The position numbers were made by a program, and so were the translations under genes. From Macrotrachela quadricornifera (taxonomy: Eukaryota > Rotifera > Eurotatoria > Philodinida > Philodinidae), in NCBI GenBank assembly GCA_022393335.1, contig JAJEKB010021681.1, forward strand, positions 1,216,036 through 1,280,035: a stretch of 64,000 nucleotides of DNA. The letters run 5' to 3'. Of this stretch, positions 34,801-46,989 are shown piece by piece. The notes under the pieces are model-generated. The model ran no database searches. It was not told where the DNA came from and saw nothing but the letters and a program-made list of their open reading frames with translations. Positions within the stretch are counted from its first letter, which is position 1, and each line of letters opens with the position of its first letter.

Positions 34801-37800
34801 TATCTTATTTACAAACGCATTTAAACCACCTGTTCACAAATGATTTGCGTGTGTTCATTCGAGCTCGCATCAAAAAACCGTTCTTTTTCTTAGTTACGTA
34901 TATTTAGAAATTAAAAGTAGTAAAACATGTAACAGGATTGCAAACATTCAATAGACATAGGCAAGACAGTAATGCAAGTTTTTTATTCACGAATTAAAAA
35001 GAACTCAGTTATTATCTATATGTTAAGTAAAACGAGAGATGGTAAATTTCTTTGAACAACTTGCGTCTATCTAAACAAGTCAATCGTAGTTAAAGATCAC
35101 GATGATTAGATGCCTGGAGAACATCCAAGATTATCGTGTGCAAGCTGTAGTGACTGGGATTAAAACGACATTTATTTGTCTATACTTTTCCGACCTTGCT
35201 TAATTTTCCCCCTTTGTTCTCGTCCTTTCTAAAATTCTGCAAAAAACACTTAGAAAAAAATTTAGAGTAGTGATTCATCTAGTTCACCACACTCTATTCG
35301 TAAGTACGATGGATTTTTTTTCTTGTTTACTAACAAAGATTATTAGAAAATTACACCAAACAATGTATCTCGAGGCGATTGAAAAATAAGTATCTCTATG
35401 ATTGAGGCACTTATCTTCTTCTAGAGAACATATTCTTTTTGGAATAAATATTATAAGCAGACAAAACACAGTATAGTTATTTCGTTTCAATGAAAAAAAT
35501 TCAATGGATAATGGATAAACATCATTAATTGCCCATAGATTTGTACCTCACTTCAAGTATTATTATCTAGTAACTTGTTATATATATAGTTATAGGATAG
35601 ATACACATCCTCCTTCTTCTCAATCCCTTCTTAACTGTCGAACTTGTTTTTTTATATTGTATCTGCGTTTTGCACTTATTTATTGTCTTCTTTTTCATGT
35701 ATTTTATTGTTCCTTTCTTAACATTATTTTGCTACCTGCAAGTATTTCTGAGAGTAACAATCAAGGGGAGTGGATTTAAAAGAAAATAGTTCACTTGTAT
35801 ATGAGTAACTGTCAGTCTTTCAAAGAAAAAACTTTATCAAACAAAACAATGAAAAACTCTTGTGCAAATAATGAAGTTTTTTTTGCATTCTCTATTCTCA
35901 ATGAGATGATGGTATAAGCGCAAGAAAGGCCGATGAATGTAATTTTGTATCATTCTTTAGATTAATTTGTCAATGAAGACATTATTTTATGACGCAGACA
36001 ATGTAATATAGATTATCTGCAAAAATTTCAAATATCATTGAAGAGATACGATTGAATTTCACTTTTTGCAGATTCTTTTTATTTTTGAAATAATAAACGG
36101 AAAATCTATCCATGTTTTTCTCGAATTCATAGGAAAGAGAAGCAAACGATTCTGCTGCTGCAGCAAAATCGGCTCACGAGTATAGCAAACGCGATGATGC
36201 AATCGACACTTGGCAATGCGAACATTGTTCGATGAAGAATACGAACTCAGCGAGGAGGTGCGGATCTTGTGGTGAGTCACAGTATTCTGCATCGAGAACC
36301 TCGTATACAACGCATAAAGGAACACTCTCTGGAGATAGCTCTGATAAAAAATCACGATCGGATGAAGAAGACGAGGCGGAGGGTGCAACAAAATCGGCTC
36401 ATGAGTATAGCAAACGCGACGATGCAATCGACACTTGGCAATGCGAACATTGTTCGATGGAGAATGCGAAATCAGCGAGGAGGTGCGAATCTTGTGGTGA
36501 GTCACAATATTCTGCATCAAGAATCTTGCATGTAACGCATAAAAGAACATTCTATGAAGATAGTTATGATAAAAAATCACGATCGGATGAGGAAGATAAT
36601 TATTATCGTAACCATAATGAAGAAGAAGCAAGAGGTTAGTATAAATAATACATTTCTTTCTAATATAATCTAGCTTCTGACGCCATTTATAGTTCTGTTC
36701 TACAAATAGTAGCGTATATCAATAAAATATATAAAACAAAATTTTATAAGAGATTGAAGCTGTTTAGATGAACAAGACTGTTTTTATAAAAAAAAGTTGT
36801 GAGAATTGGCAGTTTTCCTGGAATCCTGTTTAACCTCGAGATCTACGGAACAAACGGGATTTTTTGGGGTTCAGGACTGCACCGAAGTACTCTAATTTGG
36901 TCAATAGTTTTAATGAAACAATGAAGAACATAACTAGAGATGTAAATGAATCCTCGATTAGGGAAGGACACTATCGCTTCCAAGCTGATGTTTTTTCATG
37001 ATTAGAGACAAATTCGAAACGTGCGACAGTGCTTCGTCTTGAGAAATTCCTCCGCCATAATAGTGCCTTTGGGTGTGGATAAATGATTCATTGAATTATA
37101 TGTAACTCGAATGTTTCTAAGTATGGTTCATGTTCACAAATCAGTTGCATAGGCCAGTGACTAGTGGGGAAACGTTCCTATCTATCAAATTTCTTTTGAA
37201 CCGATTGTGTACTCAAATGATAAGCCTCAGTACTTTATTGGCATGCTTTTCCAAGCTTCTATTGTCGAGTTATAGATCTTTACTTGATTATTTGACTTTA
37301 AGGATCATATTTTCTGAAAACCGGAATGATGAAGATTCCAATTGAAATTCTGTCCATAGATAGGCCTTTTAATCATCAAAAACCATCCAAAATTTGACCC
37401 AAAACAAACATATCCTCGTGGAGATATCAGCTTATCATAAAAACATTCCTATTTTTAAACTCAGCCCAAAACCAGTGTTTCTTTAAAATATGAATATATC
37501 GATAAGATGAGGTTCGTTTTAGCCCAAATTTTCCGAAGTTTATAGTAACTATAAGACATACCTACAAACAGAATTTCAGTTCGAATTTCGACCATTCAGT
37601 TTCTTAGAAAATACTATACCTCTCGACAAAAACCGAGTAAAAGGTATATAACTCATTAAGACCTACCATTTGCATGCATACTCAGTCCAAAAGTGATTTC
37701 ACAGCCAGGAATATCCAATCGTGGATGCAGATGGATGAATATGACTTGTGCTCAGGGATTCTTTTGATAATCGGATACATAGTGAGAGGGAACCGAAATG

Positions 37801-40800
37801 TTTAGCACGCGAACGTCCATTATGGAAAACCACATCATCAGAGCCTTAGTACGGGTGAGGGTGTAGCTATGGGTGCCAGTTGATGTAGGTGAGATAATAA
37901 ACGTACATGTGGGTGTGGACATCGTTGTGAGTGAAGTCATAGACAGGAATAAGGGTTTTATGCGGCTTCGGTGGTGATCTGAGTGTAAATCTGGGTGTGT
38001 ACGTGGACAAAAATGTGTTAGAAATACACATCACAGACCCATACATTGAGAAGGATGTCCAGTAGCTGTGCTGTTGTTCACACCAAGAGTCTCACGGTGT
38101 GTTTTTCGTGATGGACGTTCGCGTGCTAAAAATTCATCAACCCAATATATCAGCGAGAGAGAGAGAGAGCAATAGATCATGAATACGCCGCTCCATTATT
38201 GTGCTTTCACAAATATCGATGTATCTAGAATTTGGAATAATTGATGTTTTGAGCATGAACCACTTAATTGAGAAATTTTCAATCAAATTCTACAAAAGAA
38301 ATCGCTATTTTCTCAACGTAAACCCTAACGAGTAGGAAAATTGGAGTAAGGCAATAACACATGCATCCTAATTCTCTATCTATGGTAGTGTTGCATATTG
38401 CGTTTGCCTACAAATGACCAGTTCTGAATGAACGGACGTCTATATATCAAAAGATATGTAGGCTAAGTATGCTTCATTTGTGAAGTTTTATTCCGTTCTC
38501 TCTGCATATAAAATCTTATGGAGCCTTAGTTAAAATGTAGATAGAGAATGATTAAAACTGGAAGGATACAATCAGATATCTCGGTATATTTTTCTGTACC
38601 GAGATTCGTAATGCTTGGGTACTATTGACATGAACATATTCTATAATATCTGAAAAGTAGTACTTCGGTTCGAAAATCAATAGTTTGCTTACAGTTTCTC
38701 AGTCAAGTCCAGCCGTACATCATTGGCTTGAGTAGTGGATCTTCCGTTTCTCCCGATGTTAGAGTTATGACTATCAGTCGATGTGGAAAAAGTTTAAATA
38801 CAAATCTACCAACAGATTGTTCATCATTATTATAGTTGATAAAGCAAAACCACATGAGAATGACACTTTTAGAACATTTCCAAATCTTCAATTCGTCAAA
38901 TACATATGATCATAAGATCTCGTACTAGTCATTTTTTTTTATTGTTGCGTTCTGTTCACCGTATTATTTAGGGTGGATCAGACAATGCTCTATTTTTTAT
39001 GCTATTCGATCATACTTCATCTAATTGAATAAGAATTTTTTGATAGAAACAAGATAGAGAACTGCAGTTTTTGATCGTTTGAAAGATGATATGAAGATGC
39101 ATCGAATCATATATTATAGATTTTACTAATATTTATCTCTAAAGTATTTTTATTTAGTTTTGTAACTAGTAGAAAAATCTTTTACGCAGAAAAAAAGAAA
39201 AAGTACAAAAGTGAGCTTTTTCCATAGAAACTGCTAGAAAATCGTATTAGAGGCTGGACTATGATACATATTATTGATTTCAGTCTTCTGCAATTTGTGA
39301 ATCTTCGATTCATGTCTATTCCAAAAAAGAAGAGCCCTCGTCATTTTTTGAATAACTTTTCACAGGAACAAGCTAGAGAGCTACGGTTGTCATTATTGGA
39401 AAGACGAGATGAAGACACATCAAATCCGTATTGACAATATTTTTTAATAAGTTTTTTAAGAACCTTCTATCATGTTTATTGAAAATCAATGTACCATGTA
39501 GGATCGCTTTGATAGATTTTTGATTTTCAGGAGTGCATTAGGACCGTCAAGTGAATATCTATAGAATTACACATGGTTCAAGACATTAGCTTGAATCCCT
39601 CAGGAGTTATAGGCATTCTACTGAATACTGGAAGCCGATTTTTCTAAAAACCTCTGGTAAAAGAAGAACTTGTTTTACTTTTAGTTTGTTTTCCAAAAAA
39701 AACATTTTTTGTCGCCACTTTTAGAAAACTGATTAGAAAAGCTCGAGAAAATATATGATAAAAATCTGTAATATATGATTCGATGTGTCTTTAACTGCTC
39801 TTTTCAACGATGAAAACCGCAGCTCTCTAGCTCGTTCCTGTGAAAAGTTATTCAAAAAATGACTAGAGCTCTTATTTTTTGAAATGGACATTAGTGCATG
39901 ATCTTCTAATAGAGTCTGTCCGAAGGGTAGGAACAACCTATAAGTTTATAGTCAAGTCTGATCTCCTATAATCGCCACTAGCAGCTGCATTGTGTTTCAC
40001 ATTTTAATCCCGCAGGAATTGCGCCAACAACTTTTTTTGAAAACTTCGTGGAACTTCACACTCGAAGTCTTAGTTGTTTACCCTTCGATTTTTATAAAAA
40101 TAGAGAACAGTACTAGGTATTCAAACTAGTCTCAATTGATTCTGCTTTTTTGAACCGCCTGAGAAGAGTACATGTAGAAAGCATTCCGATGTTACACGAA
40201 CACTAACGAAAGGAAAAAAAACTATTGTATGTTTTAACTTGTATTTAAGTTTGAAATAAAGTAGGTCCATGATTGGTGAAAAAAAAAAGCAGAAAGGAAA
40301 CTTCTGGAAGAAATTTTTGATTGTTTTGGAGGGTTCTGCGCCTCTGCTTGTACCTATCGGATTCCACTGTGAGCTATTATAGGATGAGTTAATCGAATAA
40401 AACCAATGCCCAGTTAATGTCGCCCATGTTCCCTGATTCTCAACTAAGATATCGGAATATAAAATTTCTGATATATGGTGCTACATAAATTCACGATGAA
40501 TACTCAAAATTAAATAATGGCATATCAAGGAGTCATTGTCACTTTATTTTGCTGTCATCTTTCTGAAGTTTTATTCGCCATTGTTTTACCTAAAATTTCT
40601 AATTATTGATCGATTTTGCACTATAAACTTCTTACATACGACTGAGAATAATGTAATTAAAAGCCTAAGCAATAAATATGATTGTTGCTAATTATATAAG
40701 TAACAAATAAGTTTGTTTGAAGAAAATATCAATTTTTATCAGAATCTTGTGTACAAAATATATTTCTTGTAGGTGAGCTCCACCAGACTCACACAAGATT

Positions 40801-43800
40801 CACGGCAAGCAGAAATAATAATGATAAACAGCAACATAAGGATCAAGAAACAGAACAATATAACTCTCGTAGTTCTACTAATGTGCACAACGATTTCATA
40901 GGTTTTTCTACCACTGACAAGTACCCAAAGGAAAACCAGAAAACAAGAACAGATGACGATCATATTCAACCATCATCAACTTCTCCATTAACGTCACGCC
41001 TGGATGGTCCTTTATCAGACAGAATCACTCCTTCTGGTAATATGAGAAATTTACCTAAGCCGTATGACACAGAAGAAGTCACACAAAAAATCGAAGCACC
41101 AGTTGTCAGAGGAATACCAAGTACAGGCGAAAATTCATTGACAGCAACTCAAACAACATCACTTCAATTAAAGACAATTGTGTACATAACTAATCTGCCC
41201 ATAACCATTGGTGACAATACATTACTAGAACGCAACATTCGTCAACGAATTGAAAAAAGCTTAAATATAAAAATCGGTGACATAATATGCTATACAAAAT
41301 TAGGTGTTGGCTACCTTTATGTAGAAAATGATGAAATAAAAGATCGATTAATCAACGGTTTAGGAACACTTGCATTGGTTCCTACTGTTGGAAAACCTAT
41401 AATTTCATTTGTTGCCGAACTTGAACTGGTTTCATACATTGTGATTGAGATAGACGAAAAAAAGAAAAATGTTGTCTTACCGACAGCAGATGAAATGAAG
41501 CGTCGTTGCATGGAATTGTACAAATGTGAAAAGCTACCTCTTTGTGAAAAATTGAATTATCAATTTCCCAACATCTATAAGATTACATTTTCATCATTAA
41601 GTGAACTACTAAAAGTCATACACAACCAACAATTTTCGATTAATGATCAATTTGCTCGAATCTATTATTGTGCTGATTGTAGTTTCTTTGAAGATCTACC
41701 ACAATCAGTGACTGAAGATAAGTTAAGAGACACTATTCAACAAGAATTTCAAAAACCGACCATTTCTTCGTCATCTATCTGGATTCAATTAAACAAACGA
41801 ATGAAAAGTGCTTGTATTATTGTTACTGATACAGCACGACTTTGGTCAATAAGGAGTTACATAGTTATTGATGGTAAATTATTGTCAAAGAAGAATAATC
41901 TCACTTGTCGCCTTCGTATTTATCCTGTTCCTCAGTCGTTTGCTCTTCGCAAGATTACGAATCATGAAGTATTTGCTGATAAACTAGTTGGTTTTAAACA
42001 TCAAGGAGAAAATCTCATTGTTGAGTTAGCCGACAAAACAGTTTTTGATGAATATGTGACACGTAAAATGTTACGCGTCGACAATAATAATATTTTTCAT
42101 GTAGAACCTTACAATGTTCCAAACAATCCAGAAGCAAATGACATAGATGAAAATACGTGGTATGAAACAGAAATGCCACAATACAAACCTGATATAATGC
42201 AGTTTATTCTTACTCCTGAACATGAAATCTTTCGATATAAATGGAATTCAGAAAAATGGCTCCAGCAATTTCAACAAACAATTTTTCAAGATAATGATGG
42301 CAAATATAAACGCGATCGAAGAGACACACCAAGTGATCAAATTCGTCATCAATTAAGAGTAACAGTGATGTTGAATACACTTGCTATTGTACGCAAAAAG
42401 AAATATATGATTGATAATCAAGAAATTAGATTAAAAATAAACAATCAAATGAAAACAATTGTCTACGATCAACGATCAAAGTTGCAACGACAACAGAAGT
42501 TATCCTTCACAACTGCACCCTATTCTAATACACATATTGATGTTATAAACGGAGATTGTCTAGATGTCTATGAACGTCTCGTTAATGATGGCTACAATCC
42601 ACTTCTGCTAAATATGGCTAATGCAATTACTCCTGGTGGTGGATATCGAAAAGGTGCTGGAGCTCAAGAAGAAAATATTTTTCGCCGATCAGACTATTTT
42701 CGAAGTCTTGATGTTGATCTCGATCAATGGGTTTCACCACGAAGTGAACGATTTTATCGTTCATCCAATTGTCAACTCGATCCATTGTCTGATCATAATA
42801 ATATGTATCCAATGCACGATTTTGGAGCTATTTACACATCGGGTTTGACTGTTTTCCGTCAGTCTGAAGATACTGGCTATGCTTATATGACCAAACCACT
42901 TGAAAATGTCTGCTCATTAGCCATGGCTGCTTATCGAGATCCAAAATTGGAGGGAAACATGCTATTACCAAAATATACTGTAGGAACAAGAAAAAAGATT
43001 GAAAATATATTTGCTATTGCCTTTCATCATAAACATGATAGTCTTGTTCTTTCAGCTTTCGGTTGTGGAGCATTTAAAAATCCTCCAAATCATGTTGCAC
43101 AACTTTTCCGTTCGGTTATTGACCAGTATGCTGGTTTTTTTAAACTCATTACATTTGCTATTATTGATGATCATAATTCGGGTCATTATTTGAATCCAGA
43201 AGGTAATTTTAAACCATTTAAAGATATCTTGGATGGAATGGTAGTGTTTCCCTTATCACCATTGAATAGACCATGTACCATGTTTGGACCTTATCAATTA
43301 TTATCTGATGACTTGTTAGTAAGTGATGTTTGTATTTTTGACACCACACCATGTAAATGTGGAGCTCAATGTAAAGATATTTATGATCGTAAACATGCTC
43401 AAGAGTATTCTCATCCGACCTTTTGTCCACATGTAGCTATAAAAGGACGGTGTGAGTTAATAAAAGACTCTGTTCATATGAACTCATTCATTCATCGAAA
43501 TCGATGCCAGTATGGTGGTCAATGTCTACGAACTAAAAATGAAAAACATATGCAAGAATATGAACATCCATCATATTGTCCAGCTGGAAGTGATTGTCAA
43601 GATATGAAAGCAGAACATTTGAATGAATATCGTCATTTACCACAATGTCCAGATGGTCTTAAATGTATAGACTATCAAAACAATTTTCAAGCTCATTGTA
43701 AAGCTTTTCGTCATTGTACAATCGATTGTCCATATGGAAATTATTGTGCAAATTTACATGACAAACAACATTACGATAGGTTTGAACACCCCTTTCCTAC

Positions 43801-46800
43801 ACCATGTTCATGGACTCCATTTCATTGTAAATTATATATGGATTTAACAGAAATTGAGGATCATCATAACCTTTCACGTGAAATAGTAGAACATTGCCGT
43901 GACTTTGCTCATGTCTGTCGATTTGGTCGTAACTGTGTTGATAAAAGTAGTGAACATTTGAAAACATCTATTCATATTGCTCGAAATCTCTGTCCTGATG
44001 ATGACAAATGTAAAAAACTCAATAATGAAGATCATCTCAATTCATTCACACATCCTGAAATTCCCGATATAAGAGAATTATGTCAACATGCAGATGACTG
44101 TTATGAACGTGAAAAACTTAATCATATAATAAAATTTCGACATGCACCAAAGTTCGAACATAGTGGTATTTTACGCTATTTTAACTTCAATGAACATATT
44201 AATTTTGTTCAAAATCAAAAAGAGAGCATTGAACGTATTACTGCTTATATTCAAAAACAAAAATGGAAACCATTACCATCAGGAAATATTTCACCTGAAA
44301 TTTTGAATTGGATTCGTACTGTTCAACCTGTTCATCGATGCAATCCAATAATTTTTGAGTCAATTCTTCTTCATGGTCACGTTATGAGTCGACAGTATAT
44401 GAAAAATTTGAGAGATCCAAAATTTGTTGCGAACTCTGTTTTACAACATAGTCGCATACGGCGTATCAATGGTTTACAAGAAAAAATAGTTGCTCAGCAT
44501 GTCAAAGAATATGTCATTGCTGTGATTACAGAACAGTTTGAGAATAAGAAACTTTTTTCTTCAGCATCATCCAGTACAAAAACAAGCACAAGAGGATCAT
44601 CATTATCACAAGTAACTCGTAATGATACAGGATCCCACATGAAGGTTATTGAAACTCAAGAGGCATATTTATCATCTGTATTAGAAAAAAAAGATTTAGA
44701 AGCAATATATACCAAAGCTAGAAAAATTGCAGATGCTTCCATCAATCTTCATACTAATCCATCTGGTATTGATTTTGATACAGATACAGATGTAGGAACA
44801 GATAAGACAGTCAATAGTATTCTTGGACCACATTTAGGACATTATTATGGAGATGTGTTTATTGTTTTCAAACGTGAAATTCTACATCATCCAGATGCTA
44901 ATTTTACAATTCAATCAGCAACATCCTTTACAAATGGAAATACCTTCTATATGCGTCCATGGTTAGGTAATGATACAGGTTCACATAATGAAAGAGTCAA
45001 ACAATACCATCGTTCAAAGTTAAATGCTTCTATTCCTGGATATGATTATGCAGCTGCTCTTGAATTGATAGCTCTTACAAGTCATGATATGAAGGAAAAA
45101 ACAATGGATATTGATCTCTCTAATATTCTTAATCGTTGGATCAAAGTTGATTCCCATACAAATATTGAAGCCCATTTACCACAGCTTATTCCACTAAGTT
45201 ATATTGATCATATCTATATACCAAAAAACCTATTTGATGGTTTTAATGACGCTTCATATCGACTTATTAATGCAAAATTTAAACATAATATTAGCCTTAT
45301 AGGATACGATGGAGTGAGTAATCAACCATCTGAACCACGTGGCCCAATGCCTTCATCAAAATCTCGAGAAGCCTATCAAAATTTTGTTAATAAGGAACTG
45401 ATGACGCGACATACTCAATATATGAATCAACCATCATCACAATCTGTTCAAGGTGTTGCTATTACTATAGCACCAACTGACTTTACTGATCATTACGTAT
45501 TACCTCTCACCATATCACAAGCATATGAACAGTATTGTTTCGACAAGAAACATCCATCACCAGACCAAACAACATATATATATTGGCAGGTTAGTAGTGG
45601 CGATATGATATTAACACTATCGAATGAACCAATTGAAACAGATGAGAACCAGCCACAGCTTCGCTGTTTAACTTGTTACATTGCACCTAAGGCTATTCAA
45701 AGCTCCACATCTTACGATGAATATTACTCATATTTGGATAATAATCCACCATTTAAACATCATATTTTAAAAACAACAGGCAAATTCGCTGCTAAATCGA
45801 ATAGATTTCACATTGGTTGCAACACTGATGATTTCATGACATTTTGTCTTGAAATTCAACGTTCAACTGGTACAGTTAAACTTACACATGCTGGACCAAA
45901 TTCAATCTATAATCATGAAATCATTACTTACATATTCAACGAATCAGAACTTGATTTGACAAAATTAGATTTTGTTCATGTTAGTTCTGGTTCTCGTACA
46001 GTGTCCATTCAAAATCTAATTATTTGCTTTGAAAAACAAATCGCATTACATCCTACATGTGACAAAAATTTTAATAAAATACCATCTTCTTCAGAAATAT
46101 ATTCACTTCAAGACCAAGAAGAACGTGACGATAGTAATGAAACCGAAAAAACATCATCATCGATGTTACATGACTATGATGAAAAGAAATCTTTCGAACC
46201 CACGAATCAAATGAAGCTTTCAAAATTAAAACCTTGCCGTGATAATGTTAGTTGTCTTCTTCAGTACTCTTCACGGGATGCAGCAGATCATAATGCAAAA
46301 TATTCACATCCATGTCGCTTCTCTGAGATTTGTCGTAATAAAGAACCTCATTTGACACATGAACCTCATAAAGTTTCTATGTGTAAATATGATAAAAACT
46401 GTAAAGAACTAGGTAAACCATATCATCGAGCCGCATTTCGTCATACAGATTTACCCGATTTTCTTGTTCCATGTCGTGAACAAAATGCTTGCCGTGACCA
46501 CTCAAATAGACATCGAATCAAATATTCACATGGCGAACAAGTTTATCGAGCAGAAGCATCAGTAGTAAAAGGTAAAAATTTATTGATCTAAGAATTTTCG
46601 TTTGAAGAAAATTTTTTGTAGAAATAAAAGCAAGTCCGCCACCGCAAAATCAGCATAGTACTGATCGACGATCACCCTGTCAATGGGGCTCAAACTGTCC
46701 AAATATTGGTAGTTCTGAACATCGTGAAAGATATTATCATCCAAATTCTGATCAAAATAAAGGAATTGTACGACAAGAGAATGATCAGCGTCAAAATCCA

Positions 46801-46989
46801 TATATACATGGTGCCCAATATGACAATAACAGTAGTCAGTATCATGCAAAATACTCTCATCCTATAAATGAACGACAGGACAGGCAAATAAAGGATCAAC
46901 GTACACCATGCAAATATGGCCTTCAATGCCATTTGATTAATGAGGCACAACATCGAGAAAAATATATTCATTTGAACATACCAAAATAA
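31894..46989 (+). CDS. RING-H2 / RanBP2-ZnF / RRM-like / PARG macrodomain / PBZ-array protein, four exons, 2,305 residues
   Basis: Exons: 31894-32142, 36133-36634, 40773-46571, 46622-46989. Phases agree at every junction (0, 1, 1), donors are GTATGT, GTTAGT, GTAAAA, and total coding length is divisible by three. Domains: RING-H2 (C9, C12, C27, H29, H32, C35, C48, C51); two RanBP2 fingers (W110-C112-C115-C126-C129 and W185-C187-C190-C201-C204); RRM-like strands from about 384; and a microbial-type PARG macrodomain at about 760-1070 with G872-874, seven residues, then Q-E883-E884. About ten PBZ-like C-x4/5-C...H-x4/5-HP fingers follow (about 1110-1382), such as CQYGGQC...HMQEYEHP. Three unrecognised regions span about 1383-2010, and a second finger array runs from 2071 to the end. 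PARG cleaves poly(ADP-ribose), PBZ fingers bind it, and RING fingers recruit E2 enzymes, so a PAR-directed ubiquitin ligase/eraser in the DNA damage response is inferred. The join of exons 1 and 2 to the rest is less certain than exons 3-4. Confidence 0.8.
33223..34187 (+). pseudogene. Decayed coding sequence inside intron 1 of the PAR-related gene, unidentified
   Basis: A chain of plus-strand segments has clear protein-like composition but is broken by stops and frame changes. At 33224-33367 it reads KIYAFDRDFNTTAGKWDSEC up to TAA. Around 33540-33635 it reads AFRKFLSQRAEEVSILINSV. Further on come RPTLLAFVVGQLRIFRRIY and, near 33830-33920, MVDEPVFYQLSKSVKLNKKD. At about 34000-34187 an open frame of some 60 codons includes ILELYELTIILTETELVTAF and EVTNLISQRK. 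In DNA this AT-rich such segments are unlikely by chance. I cannot name the parent gene. It may be a transposon-encoded protein or unused exons of the host gene. Further fragments may reach 34800. Confidence 0.35.
36164..36613 (+). repeat. 225-bp tandem duplication inside exon 2 (RanBP2 finger unit)
   Basis: Two direct copies (about 36164-36388 and 36389-36613) of 225 bp, exactly 75 codons, each encode one RanBP2-type finger plus a Ser/Asp/Lys-rich linker ending DKKSRSDEED. The finger parts differ at only a few bases (for example CACGAG/CATGAG, GCGATGAT/GCGACGAT), while linkers differ more. The in-frame period explains the two-finger structure as a recent internal duplication. Confidence 0.85.
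37801..38130. mobile_element. Non-autonomous DNA transposon with terminal inverted repeats, in intron 2
   Basis: The left terminus TTTAGCACGCGAACGTCCAT is repeated exactly in inverse at the right end (38111-38130), and weaker similarity extends to about 33 bp. If the element proper begins at GCACGC, both ends are flanked by the dinucleotide TA, the target duplication of Tc1/mariner-type elements. The 260-bp core is G-rich on the plus strand (GGGTGAGGGTGTAG, TGTGGGTGTGG) and encodes nothing. It is a MITE-like element inserted in the second intron of the PAR-related gene. Confidence 0.7.
38155..38169. repeat. GA microsatellite
   Basis: A pure run of about seven GA dinucleotides within intron 2, 25 bp downstream of the TIR element. 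Confidence 0.8.
38980..39935. repeat. Three copies of a dispersed repeat in intron 2 (two direct, one inverted)
   Basis: Copies lie at about 38980-39140 (+), 39281-39440 (+) and 39740-39935 (-). The second and third share, in inverse, blocks such as TCATTTTTTGAATAACTTTT, CACAGGAAC, AGCTAGAGAGCT and GACACATC. The first shares AGAGAACTGCAGTTTTTGAT and CATCGAATCATATATTA with the third. The inverted pair gives a foldback layout around about 330 bp. The block TTTTTTGACT-like is also found in the inverted repeat at 29.5 kb. Confidence 0.65.

Noticed and set aside
36059..36631. 190-codon open frame on the minus strand opposite the RanBP2 exon
   Set aside because: It mirrors the tandem duplication of the plus-strand exon. 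The plus frame has zinc-finger residues and matching splice phases, while the minus frame has only low-complexity composition.
37371..37712. Stretch with wording similar to the arm of the 28-kb palindrome
   Set aside because: Only one block of about 30 bases looks alike and the order of other blocks does not match; similarity may be chance.
37908..37918. TGTGGGTGTGG as an interstitial telomere repeat
   Set aside because: Less than two units within an otherwise G-rich transposon core is too short to call telomeric; kept only as a remark under the TIR element.
46580..46971. Two minus-strand frames over the last exon of the PAR-related gene
   Set aside because: The plus strand encodes recognisable Cys/His fingers with correct splice phase; the minus frames are by-products.
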